Shown one piece after another: positions 1 to 7,051 of a DNA stretch of 32,210 nucleotides. The position numbers and the translations under genes are program-made. Under the pieces are notes generated by a model that did no database searches, was not told the origin of the DNA, and saw only the letters and a program-made list of their open reading frames with translations. The stretch's first letter is position 1; each line of letters starts with the position of its first letter. Source of the stretch: an uncultured Acetobacteraceae bacterium (GTDB lineage Bacteria > Pseudomonadota > Alphaproteobacteria > Acetobacterales > Acetobacteraceae); NCBI GenBank assembly GCA_903877125.1, contig CAIRCM010000217.1, positions 1-32,210 of the forward strand. Reading direction: 5' to 3'.

Positions 1-317
1 GATGCCGGCGGCGGGGTTGCAACCGCCGGCCGCGCGGGCGCGGCAGGTGCCTGCGGCGCGGGGGCAGCAGGCACCTCCGGCGCGGGCGGCGACGCCGGTG
101 TGGCGGGAGCGGCAGCCGCCGGGGCGCTCGGCTGGGGCACGATGGCTGCCGGCGTGGTCACCCTCGGACGCGACGGGTGCGGCACGGGACGCGGCGCAGG
201 CAAAGGCGCATTGTGCGCGGGCAGCGGCTCCAACGCGTGCAGGTCGACCGAGACTTGCGCGGCTGCTGGCACAGCGGCGCAAAAAGACAGGAAAATGACG
301 GGGATGAGTTCGCGCAT
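1..317 (-). CDS. Secreted Pro/Ala-rich protein, N-terminal part only
   Basis: An open minus-strand frame starts with ATG at 317 and runs off the window at position 1, giving 105 residues. Residues 1-20 look like a Sec signal peptide: MRELIPVIFLSFCAAVPAAA followed by Q, a plausible signal peptidase I site. After that comes VSVDLHALEPLP and then a long low-complexity stretch dominated by Pro and Ala (repeated APAAP/PAAPA runs). Such linkers are common in periplasmic or outer-membrane-anchored proteins, for example between a signal peptide and an OmpA-like or SPOR domain, but the C-terminal domain lies outside the window, so no function is assigned. The low-complexity, GC-rich sequence also gives open frames on the plus strand here; the signal peptide supports the minus frame. 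Confidence 0.6.
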   Translation of the reverse strand, partial: MRELIPVIFLSFCAAVPAAAQVSVDLHALEPLPAHNAPLPAPRPVPHPSRPRVTTPAAIVPQPSAPAAAAPATPASPPAPEVPAAPAPQAPAAPARPAVATPPPA

Positions 318-383
318 GCGGCCGCACCCTACCCCATCGCCCCCAATGTCATCAATGAACGGATCGAGACAACGTGACGCCAG

Positions 384-1382
384 CTAGTACAGCGCGAACA
401 TCTCGGCGATCGCATCCGGATCGCTGGTGCGGGTCAATGCCAGCGAAAGGAGAATCCGCGCCTTCTGCGGATTGAGGTTATCCGCGACCAGAAACCCGTT
501 CTCCCGGTGCCGCGTGCCGCGAAACACCCGGCCCGAACCGGCCCGCGTGCTCTGCACCACGATCACGCCCTGGCCCGCGGCGTCCTTCAGGGCCGCGGTT
601 TCCGCCGGCGACGTCCCACCCGGTGCGAACCCCGCCGAGATGATGCCCTTGGCGCCGGCCGCGACGAACGCCCTTACCGCCGCCCCGTCGCACCCCGCAT
701 AGGCGTAGGCGATATCGACTCGGGGCGGCGTATCCAGCCCGGCAACGTCGAACACGGTATCCGGCGCGCATCGGCGCAGCGGCCGGCGGTAGAAGGCGAT
801 CGCATCCCCATCCGCATGCCCCAGCACACCGAAATCGGGGGAGCGGAAGGTCTGCATCCGCAGCGTCGCGGTCTTCGTCACCTCCCGCGCCGCCTGGATC
901 TCGTCGTTCAGCAGCACCAGCACGCCCATGCCTCGCGCCTCGGGACTCGCGGCCACCCGGATCGCGTTGACCAGATTCATCCCCGCGTCCGACGACAAAG
1001 CGCTCGACGGGCGCTGCGCGCCAACCACCACCACGGGCACCGAAACCTTGAGTGTCAGATTGAGGAACCAGGCCGTTTCCTCCAGCGTCGCGGTGCCGTG
1101 GCCGATCACGATGCCCGCGACATCCGGGTGGTCCGCGACCACCTGCCCGCACAGCGCCGCCAATGCCCGCCAGTCGTCGTATCCGATCGCGGTGGACGGG
1201 ATGTTGCGGTAGCGCACGGGGATCACATCCGCCACCAGCGCCGTCTGCGGCCAATGCGCCAGGATTTCGTCGGCATGCATCACATTGCCGGCGACGCCGT
1301 AATCCTGAATATCCAGCGGCCCGCGCCCGAGGGACGCGATCGTCCCGCCGGTTCCGATAAATGCGACCTTCGGCAAACTCAT
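384..1382 (-). CDS. Asparaginase-family amidohydrolase
   Basis: The 332-residue protein belongs to the asparaginase/glutaminase family, whose members hydrolyse L-asparagine or related amides through a Thr nucleophile. The first signature is GTGGTIAS at residues 10-17, with nucleophile candidate T14. The second is GHGTATLEET at about 94-103, and the third is VTKT with K170. In classical type II enzymes the second motif reads GTDT, with Asp as part of the catalytic set; here the Asp position is Ala (A98). The substrate may therefore differ from asparagine. There is no signal peptide, so it is probably cytoplasmic. Its start overlaps the stop of the upstream amidase by four bases (ATGA), which implies translational coupling. 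The family is certain; the substrate is not. Confidence 0.85.
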   Translation of the reverse strand: MSLPKVAFIGTGGTIASLGRGPLDIQDYGVAGNVMHADEILAHWPQTALVADVIPVRYRNIPSTAIGYDDWRALAALCGQVVADHPDVAGIVIGHGTATLEETAWFLNLTLKVSVPVVVVGAQRPSSALSSDAGMNLVNAIRVAASPEARGMGVLVLLNDEIQAAREVTKTATLRMQTFRSPDFGVLGHADGDAIAFYRRPLRRCAPDTVFDVAGLDTPPRVDIAYAYAGCDGAAVRAFVAAGAKGIISAGFAPGGTSPAETAALKDAAGQGVIVVQSTRAGSGRVFRGTRHRENGFLVADNLNPQKARILLSLALTRTSDPDAIAEMFALY

Positions 1383-2797
1383 GACAAAACTCCCGGCTTG
1401 CGCGTGTGAAAATCGGTATCGCGCTGATAGGCGTCGGCAACCCGCAGCACTCGGCCCTCGGCGAACGGGCGCCCGGCGATCTGCAACCCGATCGGACAGC
1501 CGTTGGGATCGAATCCGCAGTTCACGCTCACCGCCGGCAACCCCAGATAATTGAACGGCCGGGTATTCGCCGACACCGCCATGAACCGGTGTTCGGTGCC
1601 CGGCGGGCCATGATCGATGTCGGTGTCCGCCAGCGTCGGCAGCACCGACGCGATCGTTGGCGTCACCAGCACGTCGACCGCGGCAAACACCTCGGCGGCG
1701 AAGGCGCGCAGGACCGGCCCTCGGCGGCTCAGCGCCTCCACGTAATAGGGTGCGGGGATCGCATAGCCCGGATACATCCGCCCGCTGATATGCTGGCCAT
1801 AGGCCTGAGGGTCATCGCGCATCCACTGCGCATGGATCGTGGCCGCCTCCACCCGCGAGACGATGGCGCCATAGGTCGCCACGGCGTCCATCAAGGGCAG
1901 CGTCATCCGCGTCACGCTCGCCCCCCGGGCTTGCAGCACCTTTAGCGCGGCCTCCATCGCCGCGATCACCGGTGCGTCGGCGTCGTCGAGGAAGTAGGTC
2001 TCCGGAACGCCGATCCGCAGCCCCCGCAGATCGCCGGTCAGCGCCGCTTCGTAATCGGGCACCGGCTCCCGCGCGCTGGTCGGGTCCATCGGGTCGTAGC
2101 CGGCGATCACCGACATGATGCGCGCGCAATCCCGCGCGGTGCGGCACAGCGGCCCCACATTGTCATGGGTGAACGACAGCGGCATCGCCCCATAGCGCGA
2201 CACACGGGTCTGCGTCGGCTTGATCCCCGTCACGCCGCAGGCCGCCGCCGGCAGGCGGATCGACCCGCCGGTATCCGAACCCAAGGCCGCGTAGGTCATC
2301 CGAGCGGCCACCGCCGCGCCGGAACCGGATGAGGAACCGCCCGTGATATACGGCGGGTTCCAGGGATTATGGCAGTCGCCGAAGGTTTTGTTGTGCCCGG
2401 TCGGGTTCTGCGCGAACTCGGCCATGTTCAACCCGCCGAAGACGTAGGCGCCCTCGGCCGCCATGCGCGCCACGGCGGTGCCGGTGATCGTCGGCCGCCA
2501 GTCGCGCCGGAGCGCCGATCCGGCGGTGCTCAACCGTCCCGCCTGATAATACATGTCCTTATGCGCCATCGGCACGCCATGCAGCTTGCCCAGAGGCCGC
2601 TTGTCGCGCACCGCCAGATCGGCGGCCCGGGCGTCCGCTTCCGCCTGGGGACGATCCAGCCAGATGGTGGCGTTCAGCACCGGATTGGCTTTTTCCAGGT
2701 TCGCCCAGCAGGCATCCAGCAATTCCAGCGACGTCGCTTGCCCGGTGCGGACGGCCTCCGCCGCTTCCACCAACGTCAGATTGGCGAGGTCGGTCAT
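1379..2797 (-). CDS. Amidase-signature family amidohydrolase
   Basis: The 472-residue enzyme has the complete amidase signature: catalytic Lys at K80 (MAHKD), the Gly/Ser-rich loop GGSSSGSG at 153-160 that carries the cis-Ser, and the nucleophile Ser S179 in SDTGGSIRLP. Members hydrolyse linear amides and include GatA, biuret or allophanate-type hydrolases and aryl-acylamidases. It is not confidently GatA: gatB is not adjacent, and its operon partners are an asparaginase-family enzyme and a small protein. It overlaps the small upstream gene by four bases and the downstream gene by four bases, so the three form one tightly coupled minus-strand operon. I infer a role in breaking down an external amide or N-rich compound. 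Confidence 0.88.
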   Translation of the reverse strand: MTDLANLTLVEAAEAVRTGQATSLELLDACWANLEKANPVLNATIWLDRPQAEADARAADLAVRDKRPLGKLHGVPMAHKDMYYQAGRLSTAGSALRRDWRPTITGTAVARMAAEGAYVFGGLNMAEFAQNPTGHNKTFGDCHNPWNPPYITGGSSSGSGAAVAARMTYAALGSDTGGSIRLPAAACGVTGIKPTQTRVSRYGAMPLSFTHDNVGPLCRTARDCARIMSVIAGYDPMDPTSAREPVPDYEAALTGDLRGLRIGVPETYFLDDADAPVIAAMEAALKVLQARGASVTRMTLPLMDAVATYGAIVSRVEAATIHAQWMRDDPQAYGQHISGRMYPGYAIPAPYYVEALSRRGPVLRAFAAEVFAAVDVLVTPTIASVLPTLADTDIDHGPPGTEHRFMAVSANTRPFNYLGLPAVSVNCGFDPNGCPIGLQIAGRPFAEGRVLRVADAYQRDTDFHTRKPGVLS

Positions 2798-2997
2798 GGC
2801 GCGGTTTCCTTCGTCGCTTGCAGGGCGGATTCGAAGCTGGATGGCTCATCCTCGAACACCAGCGTGCCGCGCAGTTTTTCGAACGCGGCGATGGTGCGGA
2901 CCAGATCGGCGGCCATGCGGCGCCCGGGATCGTTCGGCGGTGCGACACCGAACCAGCGGTGGATCGTGGCCTCGGTCACGGCGGGGAAATCGTCCAT
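2794..2997 (-). CDS. Small amidase-associated protein, GatC/AtzG-like
   Basis: A 67-residue protein directly upstream of the amidase, overlapping it by four bases. The start at 2997 was chosen because AGAAGGG lies about 7 bases upstream; the frame stays open up to 3108 but without a better ribosome site. The sequence begins MDDFPAV and ends with FEKLRGTLVFEDEPSSF. Small helical proteins of this size next to an amidase-signature enzyme are typical of GatC and AtzG-type subunits, which wrap around and stabilise the amidase. I assign it there by context, size and general pattern rather than by a firm motif match. Confidence 0.6.
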   Translation of the reverse strand: MDDFPAVTEATIHRWFGVAPPNDPGRRMAADLVRTIAAFEKLRGTLVFEDEPSSFESALQATKETAP

Positions 2998-3066
2998 CGT
3001 GTCGCCCTTCTGCATGTTGCAATGCAGTATGCGCTGAATTCCCCCACGCTGGTCAAACAGAGTCGC

Positions 3067-3081
3067 CGGAGTCATACTCCG
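3067..3081. promoter_or_regulatory. Palindrome CGGAGT-CAT-ACTCCG in divergent promoter region
   Basis: A perfect 6-bp inverted repeat with a 3-bp centre lies in the 112-bp gap between the amidase operon (leftward) and the flavin reductase gene (rightward). Its position and symmetry fit a shared operator, but no regulator is encoded next to it, so this is only a candidate. Confidence 0.3.
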
Positions 3082-3109
3082 CGGTAGATTTGGGGATGGA
3101 GAGATCAAC

Positions 3110-3607
3110 GTGCCGGTCGAAAAACAAGCCTATCGCGATGCCATGGCCCGCCTCGGCGCGGCGGTGAACGTCATCACCACCGATGGTCCCGGCGGCAAGG
3201 CCGGATTCACCGCTTCGGCCGTGACCAGCGTCACCGACACGCCACCCACGCTGCTTGTCTGCGCCAACCGGGCGAATGATTCATACCCGGCCTTCATGAA
3301 AAACCAGGTGCTTTGCGTGAACACCTTGACCCCGGCGCAGGAGATTCTGTCGCCAATGTTCGCCGGGATGACCAAGCACGCCGACCACGAACGCTTCGAC
3401 GATCACACCTGGCACACGCTGGAAACCGGCGCCCCGGTGCTGGACGAAGCCGTCGCCGCCTTCGATTGCCGCATCACCCAGATCGTCGAATCCGGCACCC
3501 ACGACGTTTTCTTCTGTTCGGTCGAGGCCGTGCGCACCGGCACGGCGCATGAAGGTCTGATCTACTACGGCCGCGGCTACCACAAGGTCAGCGTGCCGCA
3601 GGGCTGA
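3110..3607 (+). CDS. Flavin reductase family protein (HpaC/RutF-like)
   Basis: The 165-residue protein matches short-chain flavin reductases that supply reduced FMN or FAD to a two-component monooxygenase. The N-terminal half carries the FMN-binding pattern: GAAVNVITT, then GKAGFTASAVTSVTDTPPTLLVC, and later VNTL. The C-terminal part includes HDVFFCSVEAV and ends with an LIYYGRGYH segment typical of the family. It starts with GTG at 3110, preceded by GGAGAG about 6 bases upstream. It is divergent from the amidase operon. No monooxygenase partner is encoded in the window, so the acceptor enzyme is unknown. Confidence 0.85.
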   Translation: MPVEKQAYRDAMARLGAAVNVITTDGPGGKAGFTASAVTSVTDTPPTLLVCANRANDSYPAFMKNQVLCVNTLTPAQEILSPMFAGMTKHADHERFDDHTWHTLETGAPVLDEAVAAFDCRITQIVESGTHDVFFCSVEAVRTGTAHEGLIYYGRGYHKVSVPQG

Positions 3608-3731
3608 AAAGGTCCGATACAAAAAACCCAAATAAGACGCATAGGCGGCACTGTTCAGACACAATTTACCGCCAATCTTCCTTCTACCGGCGGCGATAAC
3701 CGCTGCCGGGCCGCAGGAGGAGCAGACAGCC

Positions 3732-3920
3732 ATGTGCGCGAACGCAGAATATGGACTGACGATGGCCGGTTTGCTGACCGATCCGCTGATCCAGATGATG
3801 ATGCACAGCGACGGCGTGGACCATCAGGCGCACGCCGACCTATGGGAACGGACGCGCGAAACAGTGATCGCGCGGTTCACGATGCAAGCTCAGGGCTGGA
3901 GTCCTGACGTCGCGGGCTAG
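3732..3920 (+). CDS. Small hypothetical protein, 62 aa
   Basis: A short ORF starting with ATG and preceded by AGGAGGAG about 8-14 bases upstream, a strong ribosome site. The product (MCANAEYGLTMAGLLTDPLIQ at the N-terminus) has an amphipathic segment with LLTDPLIQMMMHSDGVD and no clear transmembrane helix. I do not recognise a domain. The last codons run straight into hairpin A of a dispersed repeat: the TAG stop (3918-3920) overlaps the first base of the hairpin. The good ribosome site and codon bias similar to the neighbours make it a plausible gene. Confidence 0.5.
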   Translation: MCANAEYGLTMAGLLTDPLIQMMMHSDGVDHQAHADLWERTRETVIARFTMQAQGWSPDVAG

Positions 3921-4194
3921 AGCACGATCGGGTAAAATTGCCCCAATCGTGCTCTATAATACAAACTCGTATAAACTTTGACGTACCGACCGACCGAATC
4001 ACGTCATGCCGGCGAATGCCGGCATCCACGCCTTGCGAGGCTGGGACTTCCGAACGGCGTGGATACCAGCATCCGCCGGCATGACGGGTGGGCAGCCGCC
4101 ACGAGTCAATCATTGCGCGGGCTGGTATAGGCCTTTGTTTGATCGCGTGATTCACGCCGCCGTGTGGTCCCACCTATGGCGATCACGCTTTAAG
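3918..4194 (+). repeat. Composite A+B hairpin repeat, copy 1, interrupted by a MITE-like element
   Basis: Hairpin A occupies 3919-3955: AGAGCACGAT pairs with ATCGTGCTCT around a GGG/CCC inner stem. Unit B occupies about 4132-4194 and begins TTTGTTTGATCGCGTGAT and ends GGCGATCACGCTTTAAG. In the other two full copies (7801-7903 and 17955-18060) A and B are separated by only a few bases; here about 170 bp of another repeat lies between them. The copy sits between two convergent genes (stops at 3920 and 4232) and probably folds in the 3' ends of both transcripts. Confidence 0.75.
3957..4129 (+). mobile_element. MITE-like palindromic element 1
   Basis: The core is an inverted repeat of 31 bp with three mismatches: 4002-4032 (starting CGTCATGCCGGCGAATGCC) pairs with 4056-4086. 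The outer ends, near 3959-3983 and 4103-4128, are a degenerate terminal inverted repeat related to ATACCA...TTGACTC. The same architecture and outer sequence occur at 10838-11008 and, truncated, at 21400-21505. There is no ORF, so movement would need a transposase in trans. It splits the composite A+B repeat, with TATA on both sides as a possible target duplication. Confidence 0.7.
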
Positions 4195-4231
4195 CGACGT
4201 CATGATGGGCCTCAGACAGCGCGGCACCGCC

Positions 4232-5410
4232 TCAAAATACCTGGATCAAACCTTCCTGGTACAAGCGCCGCACCAGCACCAATTTCCCGGCCTCATCCAG
4301 ATCGCCGGGGAGATCCGCGACCGTGAACGACGGCGTGGTCAGAGCGAAACGCACATCCGGTTCGGTGAACGACGGCAGGCTCAGGTCCGGGCCTTGCCAG
4401 ACGACGCGGATTTCCGCCTCGTCGACTGCCAGGCGGAAGATTAGATCCGGCCAAGCCCCCAGACGCGTGGCCGGACCAATGTCGGGCGGCGTCGCCAGGG
4501 TCTGCAAACGGCGGTCGGAAACCGCCGGCCTGTCAGCTATGAACCCATCGGCCAGCCGGTCCAGCAACTTTCCCGTGTCCGTGCCGTCAGCCAGCCGGGC
4601 GGTCAAAGCACGGAATCGGTCGGCGGCGGCCGCGCGGTCCCAGGCCTCCCCGGCGTAACCGACCGGCAGCAGGCGACGGAATTCGACATCGTTCAGCGCC
4701 ATGTCCGCCACCGCTTCGATCAGAAGATCGGTCCAGGTCAGGCCCTTCAGCCCCAGCGTGATGTGCAGCGATACCGCATCACCGGCCTCGGCATCATGCA
4801 TCAGACCGCGCGGGCAATACAGCAGATCGCCAGGGTTGAGCACGAACTGGCGGCTGACCGGACCGGGTTCGGGATGCAGTTGCGCGAAACTCTGGCCAGG
4901 CATCGGCAACGGGAGCGGTGAATCGAATATCGTCCAGGACTTGCTGCCTTCGACCTGCAGGACGAACACGTCGTGGTTGTCGTAATGCGGCCGCAGCCCG
5001 TGCGAGCCGGGGGGCGTCAGATAGATGTTGGTATCGCACCCCACGCTCAAGTGCTTTCCCACCGCACGGCAGAGCAACTTCAAGGCGGGGATGCGATCCT
5101 GGATGCCGAACAGCACGATCGTCGCGCCGTTGGCGAACTGCTCGTACAGCCGGCGCAGGTCGATGCGCTGCCCCGCCCCGCAATAGTCCGAGGACTTCAA
5201 ATCCGGATTGGCGGCGTTGACCAGATAAACATCGGGAAAAACGTGATCGGCGCTGGCGAGGAAGCGGTCCACGTCTTCCAGGCTCAGCAGCCCCTTGTAA
5301 TGGTCCGGCTGGTTCCGGTTGACCACGGCCTCCGTCTGTTCATAGTGATGAGTGAGGAAATCCCGAGCGGACAGGGGAGCGATCAGGGCTTCGAAGCTGG
5401 ACGCGGTCAT
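4232..5410 (-). CDS. JmjC/cupin-4 oxygenase B, second of a tandem pair
   Basis: The 392-residue protein is a Fe(II)/2-oxoglutarate-dependent oxygenase of the ribosomal-oxygenase (YcfD/NO66-like) type; known members hydroxylate Arg or His side chains of proteins. The iron triad is visible as H142-Y-D144 in LRPHYDNHDVF and H216 in SLHITLGL, with GDLLYCPRGLMHDA in between. The C-terminal ~60 residues (around FTVADLPG) look like the small winged-helix-type domain seen in this family. It is 392 aa, close to the usual length. It starts at ATG 5410, overlapping the stop of its upstream paralogue by four bases. The two proteins share identical spacing of catalytic residues. The substrate is unknown; the short gene at 6664-6897 is the suggested one. 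Confidence 0.85.
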   Translation of the reverse strand: MTASSFEALIAPLSARDFLTHHYEQTEAVVNRNQPDHYKGLLSLEDVDRFLASADHVFPDVYLVNAANPDLKSSDYCGAGQRIDLRRLYEQFANGATIVLFGIQDRIPALKLLCRAVGKHLSVGCDTNIYLTPPGSHGLRPHYDNHDVFVLQVEGSKSWTIFDSPLPLPMPGQSFAQLHPEPGPVSRQFVLNPGDLLYCPRGLMHDAEAGDAVSLHITLGLKGLTWTDLLIEAVADMALNDVEFRRLLPVGYAGEAWDRAAAADRFRALTARLADGTDTGKLLDRLADGFIADRPAVSDRRLQTLATPPDIGPATRLGAWPDLIFRLAVDEAEIRVVWQGPDLSLPSFTEPDVRFALTTPSFTVADLPGDLDEAGKLVLVRRLYQEGLIQVF

Positions 5411-6597
5411 ATGGCGGCCACCCGGGTGATCAAGCCCTCCCGCAGGCAGCGATTCGCCAGGACCAGGCGCGCGTCATCGTCGATCGGACCGGGGATGTCG
5501 GCGACTTTGAACGGGGTTTCGGTCAGCATGAACGCGATGGCTTCCCGCGTGAAAACCGGCAATTCGATCGTGGTGCCTGGCACTTGCAGTGTCAGCGTGT
5601 CTGCGTCGGTCCGTATCCGCCAGATCAGATCCGGGCGCACCGTCAAGCGGCTGGTCAGGCCAAGTTCCACCGGGGCCAAACGTTCGGCCAGATGTCCCGC
5701 CATCGGCGGTTGGCGGGAGGCGATGAAATTTTCCGCCATACCATCCAACGCCTTGTCGAGTTCCGCACCCGACTCGGCAATCCGGCGCAGCAGGCCGGCC
5801 AGGGTCGCGCGCAGTTCCGTCCGGTCAAAGCCTTCGTTGGCGAAGCCTGGGGTCAAGGTGTGGTGCAGGTCCGGGTCCGCCAGGCATGCGGCGGCCACGG
5901 CTTCAATGATCAACTCGGTGCGGGTTTTTCCGAGCAGGCCGAAGGTGATGTGCAGCGAGACCTGATCGGTCGAGCGGGCGTCGTGCATCAGTCCGCGCGG
6001 GCAATACAACAGGTCGCCGGTCTGAAGTGTGAACGCGTCGATCTGCGTGCCGGGAATATCGCGGTCCTTGTCGAAGCTCTGGCCCGGCAACGGCAGCATG
6101 ATCTTGTTGTCATACAACCGCCAGTCCTTGGTCCCGGCGGCCTGCAGAACGAAAACGTCGTGTGTATCGTAATGAGTGCGGAAACCCTGCGCGTTCGGCG
6201 GGGAGAGATAGATATTGGTTTGAAACGGCATGGAAAACCGCTTCTCCGCGCTGCGGCACAGCGCGGCCAGTTCGGGCAGATGGCGTTCCAGATTGTCGAT
6301 CACGATCGTCGCGCCCTGGGCAAATCGGCGGAACAGCCGTTCGGGATCGATCTTGCCGTCAGGGTCGGCGAATTCCGCTTTTTCGACGTCGGTTTCGTGC
6401 TGCACCATCAGAACGTCGGGATAGCGCGCCACGCCCGTGTTCAGCCACGCTTCGAGACGATCAAGCGTCAGCAGGCCCGCATAAAATCCAGGATCGGATC
6501 GCGCGACACGAAGCGGCTCGGCTTCATAATACCGACCGAGAAATTCCGACACGGTGACCGGATCGATCAGCGCGTCGAACCGGTAGGGGAACGTCAT
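5407..6597 (-). CDS. JmjC/cupin-4 oxygenase A, first of a tandem pair
   Basis: The 396-residue paralogue of the next gene is also a predicted Fe(II)/2-oxoglutarate protein hydroxylase. The ligands are H142, D144 (FRTHYDTHDVF) and H216 (SLHITFGL), at exactly the same residue numbers as in protein B. TNIYLSPP, LPGQSF and GDLLYCPRGLMHDA are also shared, so the pair arose by duplication, while the N-terminal ~120 and C-terminal ~150 residues have diverged, which suggests different target residues or partners. No signal peptide is seen, so it acts in the cytoplasm. The ribosome site is weak, and a strong hairpin lies 24 bases upstream of the start. It is separated by 66 bases from the Tat-peptide gene and probably shares its transcript. 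Confidence 0.85.
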   Translation of the reverse strand: MTFPYRFDALIDPVTVSEFLGRYYEAEPLRVARSDPGFYAGLLTLDRLEAWLNTGVARYPDVLMVQHETDVEKAEFADPDGKIDPERLFRRFAQGATIVIDNLERHLPELAALCRSAEKRFSMPFQTNIYLSPPNAQGFRTHYDTHDVFVLQAAGTKDWRLYDNKIMLPLPGQSFDKDRDIPGTQIDAFTLQTGDLLYCPRGLMHDARSTDQVSLHITFGLLGKTRTELIIEAVAAACLADPDLHHTLTPGFANEGFDRTELRATLAGLLRRIAESGAELDKALDGMAENFIASRQPPMAGHLAERLAPVELGLTSRLTVRPDLIWRIRTDADTLTLQVPGTTIELPVFTREAIAFMLTETPFKVADIPGPIDDDARLVLANRCLREGLITRVAAI

Positions 6598-6620
6598 TGA
6601 TTCGTCCGATCTACACGAGC

Positions 6621-6652
6621 GGCCGGACGGCAGGACATGCTGCCATCCGGCC
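6621..6652 (-). terminator. Strong intergenic hairpin between peptide gene and oxygenase genes
   Basis: GGCCGGACGGCAG (6621-6633) pairs with CTGCCATCCGGCC (6640-6652) around a 6-base loop. In minus-strand RNA the single non-Watson-Crick position becomes a U-G wobble, so all 13 pairs form. No U-run follows, so it is not a standard intrinsic terminator; it could partly terminate, block 3' decay or lower expression of the downstream genes relative to the first one. Confidence 0.6.
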
Positions 6653-6663
6653 TACCGTTCGGA

Positions 6664-6897
6664 TCAGTCGTTGTCGGTGCTGGGACGACGATCGTGGCTG
6701 TCGTTGTCGTAGGTGTTCGCCTTGTCGCTGGAAGCATGGGCCGCGTTGGTGGACGCGATCATGGCGCCAACGGCAACGGCGGCGGCACCCACGGCCCGGC
6801 CAGCGGTCGCCAGCATCGAACGGCGATTGAGGGCAACTTTCGACACGATATCGGAGTCGGTCAGGCTAAACAGCTTCTTGCTGGTCTTTTCGGTCAC
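6664..6897 (-). CDS. Tat-signal small peptide, candidate substrate of the JmjC pair
   Basis: A 77-residue product. It starts with GTG at 6897, with TGGAGA about 6 bases upstream. Residues 1-24 form a polar N-region (LFSLTDSDIVSKVALN); R25-R26 in NRRSMLA resemble a twin-arginine motif; residues 29-50 are a hydrophobic Ala/Val/Gly helix; AHA at 53-55 is a likely signal peptidase site. The predicted mature part is only 22 residues (56-77), with six Asp, three Asn, one His, two Arg, one Lys and one Tyr. These are the residue types that JmjC and related 2-oxoglutarate hydroxylases modify. It leads the operon containing two such enzymes. I know no named family for it. An alternative reading is an ordinary small exported acidic protein. 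Confidence 0.65.
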   Translation of the reverse strand: MTEKTSKKLFSLTDSDIVSKVALNRRSMLATAGRAVGAAAVAVGAMIASTNAAHASSDKANTYDNDSHDRRPSTDND

Positions 6898-6946
6898 GGG
6901 ATTCTCCAGGCTTGGTCAAATTACTGTCGGCAGCACCGGGCAAAGT

Positions 6947-6973
6947 CTTATAGAGCCATCATCGGGCGCGCAA
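6947..6973 (-). promoter_or_regulatory. Possible promoter of the Tat-peptide/JmjC operon
   Basis: On the minus strand TTGCGC (6973-6968) is followed after 15 bases by TATAAG (6952-6947), about 50 bases before the GTG start. The spacer is two bases shorter than ideal, so this is a weak suggestion only. Confidence 0.22.
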
Positions 6974-7051
6974 CCTCGAATTGCGACCAGGATCCAATTG
7001 TCATGGCGTCTCCCACGCGGCAAAACGCTTCGCCTCAATCGGAGAATAGCG

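Noticed and set aside
1379-2797. Amidase as GatA of the tRNA amidotransferase
   Set aside because: No gatB is adjacent and its partners are an asparaginase-family gene and a small AtzG-like gene, which fits a catabolic amidase better.
4973-5965. A 330-codon plus-strand frame opposite the two JmjC genes
   Set aside because: No domain, biased composition, and both JmjC frames carry complete catalytic motifs.
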